A stretch of 64,000 nt of DNA from Dissophora ornata (taxonomy: Eukaryota > Mortierellomycota > Mortierellomycetes > Mortierellales > Mortierellaceae): NCBI GenBank assembly GCA_025201705.1, contig MU616629.1, positions 1 through 64,000 on the forward strand, read 5' to 3'. Under the pieces are notes generated by a model. The model saw only the letters and a program-made list of their open reading frames with translations. It searched no databases and was not told the DNA's origin. A program made the translations under genes and the position numbers. Of this stretch, positions 11,388-22,270 are shown one piece after another. Position 1 is the stretch's first letter. Every line of letters begins with the position of its first letter.

Positions 11388-12829
11388 AGGCTCCCCCCTT
11401 GCTCTCGATCTTTTTGTGTCTATCCTCCTTCCCTGTGCAGAATCGCTGAGATATGACGAGCAGAGCTGGCTGTTGTAGCTCTATGACTCTCTCAAATACA
11501 CTCTCTCAGACTCTCGTTATCGTCGTGTCCTGTTCGTCTGGACAGGATGCTGGTCGGGTCGGGTTGGATTGGAATGGAAGATGGATCTCTTTCTTTTTTT
11601 TCAGGATGAGTGGAAACTGGAATGTCGCCCATTGAGGCCCACTTTTGCGTGAGGCTTGTACGCGCGGGAGAAATCTATGGGGAGCAAAACAAGGCATAAA
11701 TTGTCCCTGCGGCATAAAAATAAGCTCAGTGGATGTGGTTCGCGTTGTTGTGCTACTTGGTCGCGACCACGCTAGCAAGGCAGTAGACCACGATGAAGAG
11801 CAGACAGAATCTAGGGTCTGACATTGCTGTTTTGCGTTTGTTGCTGCATTGCGAGAGAAGTGGTCAAAGCTGATGAACGTTGTTTTTATTTTTGTGCTTC
11901 CATTGAGTCCCAACCAGAGAAGGTGGATTCAGACAACGAGGTGCCAATGCATACCAGCAGGACGGAGAATCGTGTTTTGTTAAAGTGAATGGGAATCCAC
12001 GTTCAGGAGGCGCCACGCAGCAATGTTACTGCTCCACACAACACAAGCACAAAGATGTCCTTGATGAGCCACGCAAGGCATGGGCGTGGCATATCGTGGA
12101 GCATGGGCAAGGGACACACAGGCATGTCTCCATGTGGAGTAGAGCGAGTAGAGCACGTAGAACATCGGTACACTCGGACACTCATGCGCACAGGCTGTAC
12201 TGCAATAAAGGGATTTGGGTCTCATCGCCATCTAATCCTATTCCCGGGAAATATCTCGTGGATGCGACCTCGCAGCAGGGCTCGCGCTCTAGATTCGTTC
12301 ATTTCATTTCATACCGCGTCTATGTGGTGCCATGCTGTGGTTCCACAAAGGACTCAATCGATGTCCCATCATCGCACTTTCTCTGCGTCCATCTCCATGC
12401 ACGAATGCGGGATGTATACCACCTCTATCGATCCTGTTTCCATCGATCCCTCTCCAGGCCCAGCTGGCATCTCCCCTTTTCATATCCTGTCCAGATGGCC
12501 TGTTACTTATCGCTATTCGCTGCTGTCGCCGCGCTTCACTTCATTGTTCTCTCTTCTTCGTCTTCCTGCAGCTCACCTCCAGCTTGAGGTCGTTTCTGCT
12601 TCTTATCCCATCCCCTCCTCTTCCCTCTTCCCGCTCCCTCTTCTTCTATTCTTCTACCCTCTCTTCCTTTCTACTACGTCCATCTTTTCGCTCTCTGCAT
12701 TACTATACCCACCCGCTCCCCATTGTAGACTGTGTCTACATCTCCGAGTGTCCATACTCCTTCCTCATATCACACGTCAGAACCCTTCCCTCCTCACGCA
12801 CCCCAAGCACCACATATATTGCTTTCACA
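11388..12829. other. Shared upstream region of two divergent genes
   Basis: This separates the starts of the EXD2-like gene (-) and the cyclin gene (+). The right 400 bp (about 12440-12830) are strongly C/T-rich on the plus strand, as in other leaders in this window. Long frames here (for example 11989-12954) are low complexity and run into the cyclin leader, so I did not call them. Confidence 0.45.
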
Positions 12830-15800
12830 ATGCTCAAGACAGCGGACTCAGCGTTAACTCAGCAACAACAACCAGCTACAAAGACCACAAAGGATACCCA
12901 TGGCAAGAACACAGGGAACACCAAGAATTTGCTCAAGGCCACTTCAAAAGGTAAAAAAAAAGGAACTTTGGGCGAGGAAGATCCTTGAAAATATGAAAAA
13001 CTTCTACAGCATGTCCTCCCAGTACCAAATGCTCCCAGCTCCATATTAACGCGTGCGCGCCTGCTATTTTTTCTTTTTTTGGGGGGGTGGTCATTCTGGT
13101 TTTTTCTTCTTGTCGCTTTGTACCACACTTTCTATTGTTCTTATTTTTATAGTCTTAGCTTTCTTGAACCCCACTAGTCGTAAGACGCATGCATCCCATG
13201 CCACCACAGACTATTACCGACAGGAAGAAAAAATACCACACTGTGCTGCTGCTGAGACACAAACCCCCCTCTTCCTCCCACAGGCCAATAACACCAACAA
13301 TGTGGCTATCCGACGAGGTGATATCTTGGGAGATAGCAACGCCGTGGATCAGTATAAACATCTCTTTCAGAACCGGCCCTTGAATAACCAACAGCTCCAA
13401 CAGTCGCAGCCGCCTGTATCTCTTCAAGAGAACTTGGTAGAATCGAACGACAACAGCAGCACCAACACTATCAACTATACCCACTCCAGGACCAACAGCC
13501 GAAAGCACCGCCCCGCATCTCGGTCTACAAATTCACGCCCTCACAACCATACTCAGACACAGATTAGGCACAGTAATTCGTCCTCCAGTATGGTGTCGCT
13601 GTATACAGAGCATGAGAAGCAGTTGGCGAAGGAACAACTTCGGATCGTTCGTAGGAGCCTGAGGACTTGTTCACCCGACTCGGCTTACTTTCGCAGATTT
13701 GCAGCCATGGCAGATCACTGGCGCAACTTTTTACCGCGTCGTCGTCTAGGTGGCGCCAGAGCGACCAAAGCCATGCGTCAGAAGCAGAAAGGACCTCAAG
13801 ATGGCCCTAACGCCTTCTATGACTCTCGATCGGATGCTGAAGTTGACTCAGACGAAGTGTATGAGTACGAGCATTCGCTCGATGGCTCGGAGGAGGAAGA
13901 AGAGGAGGATGATGATGATGAGGAGATCGCATCGTCCGCTGTCAGGGTCGTTCGTGCTCCTGTGCCTTCTCCAAAGGAGCCATCAAGCGCCATCGCCCGT
14001 CGCCGACTTGTAAATTCCTCTTCGACTTCTTCATTTGTCAAGGAGCTTCTGCGAGAGGAGGAGCTCGGTCGGCTAGTTTCATCTGCAAGTCTCAGTCATT
14101 TAGCAGAACGCGAACGCGAACGCGCACGGGAACGAGAACGGGAGCGAATCTCATGTTCCTCTTCATCTGCATCCGGTTGGATAAAAGATTATGGCTCGTT
14201 GCTGGACGATGACAAAGGATACGACGCTATGTTTTATCAGGACAGAAAACGCAACATTTTCAAGAGGAGTAGAAGCGGGGTTGTCTCGACGCACGATGCA
14301 GATGCAGATGACACAGAGGATGCCAACTACGCGGACGCGGACGAGAATAGTGCGGATGGAGCGTTTTATAGCCACCCTGCTGGGTTGTCCAGGAGCAGTA
14401 GGGCGACTAAGAATGGTCATGGAGGTCAGGGCGATGTGAAGGGCAAGAAATTCCATCAACGATCGAGTAAGATGGTCTTGGCAGAGGTATGGGCACAGGG
14501 GCTGTCGCGTTCGGTCCAGCAGCACCATCAAAAGGGCGACAGTAGCAACAGCGGCAATAGAGCGAGAGGTCATCGTGTGCGGCCAAACGATATCCGGAGA
14601 CTGGGTGTCACACATGGTGCTAATGAGAAGCGGTCTTATAGACGACGCCGCTCTACTGGCAAGTACGGACATAACTATCCCTCCCAGCATGAGCAGCATC
14701 AGCAACAGCAAGCTCACTTTGGTGGAGTGAGGCTTGAGGATGTTGTTCGTGGAATCGAAACAGAGTTTTCGCTCAGCTTGGATACCTACGATGATAAAGA
14801 GGAAGAGTCCGAGGATTCGCTGACATATTTGATGTCTGGGTGCGAAGACAGCGGGAACGACGATGCTGAAGAGGATTTCTTGGAGGAGAATAATGATAAA
14901 CATTATCCGTACTCGACCACTCTTTCCGTCTCCTCTCCACAATCCGGTGTAGAGTCTGTATCACCTGAATCGACGTTGTTGAACTCGAGCGATTGTGGTG
15001 AGGACCCCGCCAATTCCCCAGAAGCAGAGCAGCTGTTGCGCGAGGAACCTCCAGAATACAAGCTTCATAAGCAGGATCAGAAGATCAGCCCACCGTTTTA
15101 CCAGGGCTCCATGTCTATCCAGGACCAGCAGGCGATCAAATCTGCCTCTGCTGCGGCTTTAGCAGAAGCTATGGGTCCTATACAAAAGCAAAACGAGGAA
15201 CAACAAGTTCAGCAGGCGCAGATGGATAGTCATAAGACAGCTGCGCCTAAGAATGCGAACAACAACAATCACGCCCGGCCCTCACTGACACTGCAGACGA
15301 TGACGATTGGCGGAATTGCCCCTGGAGCGTTGAGCGCGTTCGAGAGTAGACCGCTGGGATCGCAGTTTTCGCTGACAAAGTGTAATTCGACTTCGAGTCT
15401 TTACATCGACAGCACGATGGCTAAGAGCGACGTTGATGAGACCTTGCGCGCGTAAGTAGACGCTCTAACGCACATATTTATATATGTTCTCTTGTGGTTT
15501 TTTTTTTTTTTTTTCGCGCAGCTGGATTCTGCAAGTTTACTGACGTTTCCTGAAAAATGATAGTGTAGCAACAGTGCTGTATGACAAAGTACTAGAGTCC
15601 CACCGCACAAACGACTGCCGCACAGAGAGGATCATCAACTCTTCATCATACGTCCCTTCCGAGAAGGTCGTCATGACCCAAGCCGATATCTTTGATTTCA
15701 TGCGGTTCATCTTTGACTGTGGCCAGGTAATGATACCCTCCATTGTTTCCGATACAATTGGCCTCTCTGTTCTCTATAGTTTCTCATGTAATAACGCGCT

Positions 15801-16860
15801 TTGTTATATGACTATGGTAATTTAGAATCTAGGCGCCGAGAACGCGATCATTACACTGATCTATGTCGAACGCTTGACCGAGCTCGGTAACCTGTCATTC
15901 CACGCCATCAACTGGCGCCGCCTCCTGCTTGGAGCTCTTATTCTCTCCATCAAAGTCTGGGAGGACCTCGCTGTCTTCAACTCGGATGTCTGCGCTATCT
16001 TTGAGGGCCTCTCTGTCAAGGATGTGAATGCACTCGAGCGATTCTCGATGGCCAAACTACAGTACAATGTCTCCGTGAAGCGGTCTATCTATGCAGCGTA
16101 TTACTTCCGACTGAGGGATGTGAGTGAACAGCGGCACAACGAACACTATGGAAGATTGACGCTGAGTATGAGTCAGCGAGAAGGGCAGGGCAGTTGCGAT
16201 GACAATAGCGGTAGCAGTAGCCAGATCATGACTATGCGCAACGACAGCTTCGCCAGCTTCGCCAGCTGTACAAGCCAGCCGGGGTTGGGATCCAGCAGAG
16301 CTGGAAGCAGTGGCGGGTTGACGGGTATGGGCATTGGTATCGGCATGGTAGGGAGTAACAGCAGCTGTTTGCCAGGGACACATCATTCCAAGGTGCCAGT
16401 GGGCCCTGGCTACCGCAAGTGGACACTCAAGCCGCTCAGCGTCCGTGAGGCCGATAGATTGGAGGCTCGATCGAGTCTTTACAGTTCGACCATGATGATG
16501 GAGGTGCAGGAGCGTCGGGATGCAGGGTGCTGTCTGGACGAGTATTCGAGTGCGACACCTGAAGAGTTGCACAGCCTGTCGGCTACGCTGTTGACGTCTT
16601 CGATGCACACGATTTCGTCGATGGCATCGGTGTCGACGGCAGCCACGACGTCGACCACAGGGTCGAAGGAGAGCCAGAGCAGTGATGGCGAGAAGAAGGG
16701 CATGTCGGCGAGCAGCTCGGCGTCGTCAGTGCTGGATGGGGAGCTGGCGGGCAAGGAAGACAGGGAGAGCGAGAGGCAGGCGGCGAGGAGGACGCTGAGA
16801 CTGAAGAAGAGCCGAAGCGACTTTTTCTTCCAGAACACCACGCCGGCATCCATCATGTAA
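12830..16860 (+). CDS. Cyclin-Y-like cyclin with long disordered N-terminus
   Basis: Exons 12830-12950, about 13153-15451, 15564-15726 and 15826-16860 give about 1205 residues. The acceptor of exon 2 is ambiguous: 13153, 13159 and 13210 all keep phase. Residues up to about 800 are disordered, with an acidic Glu/Asp run near 13890-13925 and an Arg-Glu repeat near 14105-14150. The cyclin box starts at the exon 2/3 join: ATVLYDKVLESH, then DIFDFMRFIFDCGQ, NLGAENAIITLIYVERL, INWRRLLLGALILSIKVWED and a final YAAYYFRLRD. This order matches cyclin Y (CCNY, partner of CDK14/16 and Pho85-type kinases in known systems), and splicing in the stated phases is needed to build it. A Ser-rich tail with likely phosphosites follows. 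The partner kinase is inferred. The start ATG is in good context (TTTCACAATG) after a C/T-rich leader. Confidence 0.85.
14098..14152 (+). repeat. Coding Arg-Glu repeat in the cyclin N-terminus
   Basis: A degenerate CGxGAACG-type repeat gives alternating Arg and Glu, forming a short highly charged helix in the disordered N-terminal part. Confidence 0.6.
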
Positions 16861-17467
16861 AAACAGATAAATGTGATCAAGTAAACAATGATCCGAGAAC
16901 AGTTCCTCGTTGCAGTTTACGTGTCGCAGCCTAGCAAGCTAGGGGGGGTTCTCCTGCAAGGCCAATGGCGGCACACAGCCCTCTCGTCTGTGTGACTCCA
17001 AGTCACACGTTTCGCTGACTGAGCAAAAGCCGAGACTCTGGAGTAAAGCCCTTATCGGGTCACGTTTGAGGGCCTTTCGCATGGCTGATTGCCGATGCGA
17101 TTCGATTGATGGCATGCAATCAATGAATTTGTGGGGCAACAACTCTCTCTCGCTCTTTGTTGCCGTTCGTACAACGGGTGGGCACTCGCATATCTCGTTC
17201 TGTGGTTATATTTTGCTCCATCCCACCTCATCCTTGATTCTCCCCTCCCCCATCAACTCTATTTTTGCAGACCTCAACCATCGCTTTTGCATTGTACAGC
17301 ATTGCATTGCGCTGCATTCACCTTTACCCCGCCTCCAATCCTCATTCCTATTCCTCCTCGAATCCGCAACGCTACAAACGTCCCTTTCTCTCTCCCCAGC
17401 CTTCCCTCCCCCTCAACCGTCTCTCTCTTATTCTTAATCAACTTGCTCTCTGTCAGTGCGCTTCGGG
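16861..17467. other. Intergenic region and C/T-rich leader of the AMFR-like gene
   Basis: The first 280 bp show nothing beyond a short inverted repeat around 16927-16942 (CCTAGC...GCTAGG). From about 17215 the plus strand is pyrimidine-rich and resembles the promoters and leaders of the other genes here. Confidence 0.4.
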
Positions 17468-20222
17468 ATGCGATTCCTCGACTTGAACCGGTACACGCTC
17501 CTGTCGTTCACGGCCACACTGGTCGCAATCGCCTACTCTTCCCACAAGTCGCTCTTCAACACTCCTTCATCCTTTCTCAACCTCGGCCTCCTCAAATCCC
17601 TCGAGCCCTTTCTCAAAGATGTTATGCCCTTTGGTGTAGACTCACCCTTCCCCCACCAGAGCTCTTCCTCGTTTGAGTCTGTCCTGAACGACCTTCTCCA
17701 CACTCACCGCAGCCAACAGCAACAGGACCGTGGCAATGGTAACAGTCAAAACGATGACCTAGCGAGCCTTTTTATTGTCGACTATCCAAAGGACAAGGAT
17801 AGCAGCAAAGAGCAAAGCCAGCGACTGTTGGGGCTGAGACTCGGTGGGGCAGCTGGTATTGGGAATGGATTCCGACCTTCGGTCTTCCAGGCAATGTTGG
17901 CGGAGCGATATCTAAAATTCAGGACACCTTCGCCGGCTGTGCTACTGCAGCTGCAAGTTATTCTGTCGTATCTGCAAAACGAGAAGCTTTGTGTCCTGGT
18001 AGATATTTTTGTCTTTTTCGATTACTTTTGCTGTGTGTGTGCGTGTTTTTTTTAACTAACAAAAGGAAGTGATGTATTGATAATAGATCTTTACGAACAT
18101 GGGATTTTGTCTGGCATTTCTGGCAGGTCGATTGTTTGTGAGAACGTTCTTTGGCGATCTGCGTGTGATTGAGCGTCAGGTAATTAAGAATCTCGACATT
18201 TACGGCAAGTACATGGATGGACAGCAGGAGTAAAGGGGGAGGAGAAAAAGGGGGAGAGTAACTGTCAAACATGGGAAGCTCAGGGACAGCACAGCAATGA
18301 ACCCCCCCATCAGAAACTCGTTGCATTCAATCTTTCGGAACTGCCCCCTGGCTCGACACATAGATGAACGGAAAATGAACCGCTGCGCCATTACAAATTG
18401 ACATGCATGCGATCGGTTTTGCTGGGCAAATGGGCAAAAATATCGTGTGACAAAACCAGGGAATGGGTTACTGGTGCTGGCGTTATGCTAACCAAAATCT
18501 CTATGTTATTTGCGCTTGCATATGATCGCATATAGCACATGTATGACAGGGCACTCAACTTTTTGCTCTTCAAAGTCGTCTTTGTGGGAGCCATCCTGGA
18601 GCCTCGTTGGGAGGAGCTCTTGATCTGGACAGCGTGGTTTACCATTCTTGGTTTCTTGCGAGTGTTCAGTATGCTCTGCAGGGATCGATTCGAATATGTA
18701 AGCGCTGTTACGGCTTCTCTTAAGCAGATGTCGCTGTCATTTGTCACACGGTAACCTGGCAGCAGTAGAATCTCACACCGCATCGCATCCGTCTTTTTTT
18801 GGGTATTTCTTAGTTGACGGTATCACCCAATATTCCAATTAGAGTCCACGTCAAGATCCTGACAATGCTGCTAATGATCCTCGCCTCGAATATTGCGTGG
18901 TTCGTGTTCTGTATCTCGGTTTTCCGCTCGATGCTCTTATTACTGTCATTTGAGGTATTGCGTCGTCGATTTTTTGTTTATCATGCCGATGCTGTACATG
19001 AATTTAAATTCACAAATGAACTTTGTGGTCCTGGCTGAGATAGTGCTTTACGCTGTTCCTGGACACGGTTCAAACGCTCGTCAAGTATGTCATTCATCTG
19101 GGAGACTTGTCGCGTCAAGGACCTTGCGAATCACGGAGGATGGTTCAATATTACACAGAGTTTGTCACGGATACTTTGATCTTGGTCACCACACTCGGGC
19201 ACTACCTTCACATCATGGTGAGTTTTCTAATGACCATTCACCTATTCCAGGAACACTCAGCTCATGCATTTCCAGAGGCATAGCCTCTTTACTGACAGGA
19301 CTTTATTTTCTGGAACTGTGTATAGCATCTGCATGGAATCTCGTTCACACTTATTGACGCAGTGCTGTTTCTGAACATGAGAAGCGTGTTCAACAATCTG
19401 CGCAAAAAGCTTGCAAGCCATCAATCCTATCGACAGGCTCTCAGCAATATGCAGGCGTTGTAAGACATACAAACAAGAAGTATCTAATATGTGAATTTTT
19501 GGATTTTTGAGTGCAGAATGTATTCCCTGACAAACAAAAGCATCCATTCTCTTTTGCAAACAAAAAAAAATATATCTAGATACCCGTCTGCGACAGAAAA
19601 GGAGCTCGCGGATTACAGCGATGATTGTGCAATTTGTAGGGATAGCATGAGCTCTGCCAAGATTCTTCCATGCGGCCATATCTTTCACTTGTTTTGTATC
19701 CGATCATGGTTGGAGCATCATAGTTCATGTCCAACATGCAGACGATCGCTTGTGTCAAAAGTGGATGCGAACGGACAGGAGATTGACAATGCAAGAGGAT
19801 TTCCCAGGGAAGGTGCTCTGGCCACTTCAGCTACCATGGCTGCTAGTAGTACTACTGCAAGTATAGAGGGCGAGGGGATAGCAATGGCAGGCAACAGAAA
19901 CGGCAATGGTAGTCACCATTCTAGTAGGCGCGGATCCTCAGCTGCCATCCTTTCATCACAAAACGCTACATCCACACTATCATCTACGGTAGGGGGACAT
20001 ACAACCTCAAATGCTCTTCCATCAAATAGTGGCGGTAGTGCCAACCACCAATCTCCGTCTTCTGGGACAAATAGTAATCGATTAAGCACAGGACATCAGC
20101 TGTTTGCGTTCAATTCTGAGCAACAGCCGTGGCTGAGTCGGCTAGGATTCCCGAGGATCACAGTTGAGGTTGTAGACCCAGAACAGGATGATGGAAGGCG
20201 AGGTGCACATGTAACAGAATAG
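17468..20222 (+). CDS. AMFR: AMFR/gp78-like membrane RING-H2 E3 ubiquitin ligase
   Basis: Seven exons: 17468-17998, 18087-18179, 18536-18697, 18814-18954, 19044-19217, 19326-19459 and 19580-20222. All phases agree, giving 625 residues. Several membrane segments in exons 1-6 are followed by a complete RING-H2: Cys428, Cys431, Cys443, His445, His448, Cys451, Cys462, Cys465. Diagnostic gp78 blocks are ERQHMYDRAL, CRDRFEYLTVSP, VKYVIHLGDL and NMQALYPSATEKELADYSDDC. After a Ser/Gly-rich linker comes the gp78-type segment FAFN...WLSRLGFPRITVEVV, and then the protein stops. No CUE or p97-binding tail is seen, so it is shorter than animal gp78. Expected role: ER-associated degradation at the ER membrane. 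An alternative exon 7 start at 19517 also stays in frame but breaks the conserved block. An AATAAA follows 15 bp after the stop. Confidence 0.9.
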
Positions 20223-20236
20223 ATATTATGAGCAGA

Positions 20237-20242
20237 AATAAA
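20237..20242 (+). terminator. Poly(A) signal AATAAA of the AMFR-like gene
   Basis: A canonical AATAAA lies 15 bp after the stop codon at 20222, within AAATAAATAAAAAA. Motif and position only. Confidence 0.4.
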
Positions 20243-20449
20243 TAAAAAAGCATGGACCATGTCCGACTCGATCCACTCGTCACCCTTAAGAGTGTTCTAC
20301 GTGTGACTGCACTCCAGCTTCAAAAAAAAAAAAAAGAAAAAACATAAACATCGAAAGCAGAGTGGCAGCTGCATCAACCTTCTTTTGTCGTGAATCTCCA
20401 CCATCCGTACTCCACTTTCCTTTCGCCGCCTAATCCGTAATAATCCATA

Positions 20450-21675
20450 ATGAATACCGACGAGGGTCAGTCTCATTCTTCTCTTGCCTGCCATTGCCCT
20501 ATTCGTTTCCGCGCCATGGTCTCCGCCAAGAAGCTTAACAGTTTTTTCTTGTCTTGTCCCCCCCTTTTTTTTATTGTTCACTGTTGTGAACAATAGTTAT
20601 CTGGCAGGTTATCAACCAGCAGTTCTGCTCGTACAAAGTCAAGTATGTCAATTGAAACCGAGCCTTTTGCTCGCTCGCCTGCTCGCTCTGTTCAATTTCG
20701 AGAAAGAAAAAAAAAATCCCACCTCCCTTTCCCCGAGCTCTCAACAAATATGTCACCCCCCTGGTTTGGCATGTCCCGCTGTTGTGGAAAAAGAAACTTA
20801 CCATTCCCTGTTTTCAACAACTTACCGACAACAACAAAACGAAACGCCACAAAAAAAAAAAAACTCACAGGACCACCACAGGAAACTTTTGCAGGAACGA
20901 ATACAATGCGACCGGTCTCTGCAACCGTCAGTCTTGCCCTCTCGCCAACTCTCGTTATGCCACTGTCCGCGAACAGAATGGTGTGATCTACCTCTTTGTC
21001 AAAACCCCTGAGCGTGCTCATTCGCCAGCCAAGATGTGGGAAAAGATCAAGCTCTCCAAAAACTATGCCCAGGCTCTGGAACAGATCAACAAGGAGTTGA
21101 TCTACTGGCCCAACTTTTCGGTCCACAAGTGCAAGCAGCGTCTCACGAAGATCACACAATACCTCATCAAGATGAGAAAGCTGAAGTTGAAGGCGGATGA
21201 GCGACCAAAACTCGTGGGAATCAAGAAGAAGGTCGACAGGCGAGAGGCAAGGAAGGAGGCGAAGGCTGAAGCTGCCGCACGGTTGGACAAGGCGATTGAG
21301 AAGGAGCTGTTGGATCGGTTGAAGTCACACGCTTATGGAGATGCGCCATTGAACGTACACGAGGATGTGTGGAAAGAGATCTTGGAGGGCGAGAAGGGAG
21401 AGTTGGAGGTCGATAGTGATCAGACTGATGAGGATGACTCGCAGTCAGAAGCTGAGGATGAAGAAGAGGACGAGGATGAGGATCGTGAGTTTGTGTCGGA
21501 TCAGAGCGAAGACGAAGAGGACATGGAGGACATGTTCGAGAAGGAATACGAGGTCAGTATCAATGCTTGATGTTATTTTTTGTGAGTGCATGGTTGAAGT
21601 CAATGGAAAGGGATAATAACTAACGCGATGTTTTGTCTTTTTTTAAAATCGCAGCACGAGACTGTGGAGCTTTAA
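20450..21675 (+). CDS. MAK16: MAK16, pre-60S ribosome biogenesis factor
   Basis: Four exons, 20450-20465, 20597-20642, 20871-21552 and 21655-21675, give 254 residues. The splices rebuild the highly conserved start: MNTDE, then [16 protein letters not shown], then [23 protein letters not shown]16 acts in the nucleolus in 25S/5.8S maturation and early 60S assembly. The conserved Cys positions, the [20 protein letters not shown] block and the [14 protein letters not shown] block are present. A Lys/Ala/Glu helix and a long acidic tail (residues about 200-250) follow, as is usual for the family. The micro-exons (16, 46 and 21 nt) cannot be found as open frames and were placed from family conservation plus phase. 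The protein is slightly shorter than yeast and human homologues, mainly in the tail. Confidence 0.93.
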
Positions 21676-22270
21676 GCATATTACCATCTACTTTTTACAC
21701 ACGCATGAAACTGAGCATTAAAAAATATACAATTCATCATGGAGCACAGCTTCTGGGTTGACTGCAATTGGTGGATTACAGAGTGGGAGGTGGCAGTGTG
21801 GGAACTAACGCGTTATGTCACCGCTGACATGGTGGGAAATGTAGATCGCGTGGTCTCCGACTAGGTCTGATTGGGTCCGCTTGGGCAGCGACCGCAGCGA
21901 AAGATAAAGAAAGCAGGGATACACGGACATGCAAACCACACGACGACTTCAGCGCGTGGGATTGTCCAAATTAGAGGTGGGTCCCAGCCAAATTCCCTCT
22001 CGTGCTCTAGTGAAAAATGCAAAACGTTTTTACTGCGGGAGAGAAAAGTGATCTCATTGGGCGGCACAAAATCCGCAGGAAATTAGCGTCTGAGCATGCC
22101 CCCCTTTCGTACCTCGACTACATAACCACACCTCCACTATATAACCAATATCCTTTCCTTGCTCTTTTCTCCTGATCAAGCCGGATTGCACTCTCCACCT
22201 CACTCATTCCCTCCCTTCGCAGCAGCACTTTCGTGCCCTCCGCTGGCATCCAGGCTTATCGCTTTTCAAC
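21676..22270. other. Intergenic region with TATA-containing promoter of the first ABCC gene
   Basis: TATATAA at 22138-22144 lies about 130 bp above the ABCC start and is followed by a C/T-rich leader. The rest holds only short, unsupported frames. Confidence 0.45.
22138..22144 (+). promoter_or_regulatory. Probable TATA box of the first ABCC gene
   Basis: TATATAA lies 127 bp upstream of the ATG at 22271, just before a pyrimidine-rich tract. Motif and spacing only. Confidence 0.45.

Noticed and set aside
11989..12954. 321-codon plus-strand frame upstream of the cyclin start
   Set aside because: It is low complexity over the C/T-rich leader, has no domain, and overlaps the first cyclin exon in another frame.
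13053..13152. Start of the long cyclin frame (MRACYFFFFWGGG...)
   Set aside because: This part is the T/G-rich intron before exon 2. The real start is the ATG at 12830, joined in phase.
14163..14942. 259-codon minus-strand frame with hydrophobic stretches
   Set aside because: It is the shadow of the disordered cyclin N-terminus, where Asp/Glu/Ser codons read as Ile/Val/Leu on the opposite strand.
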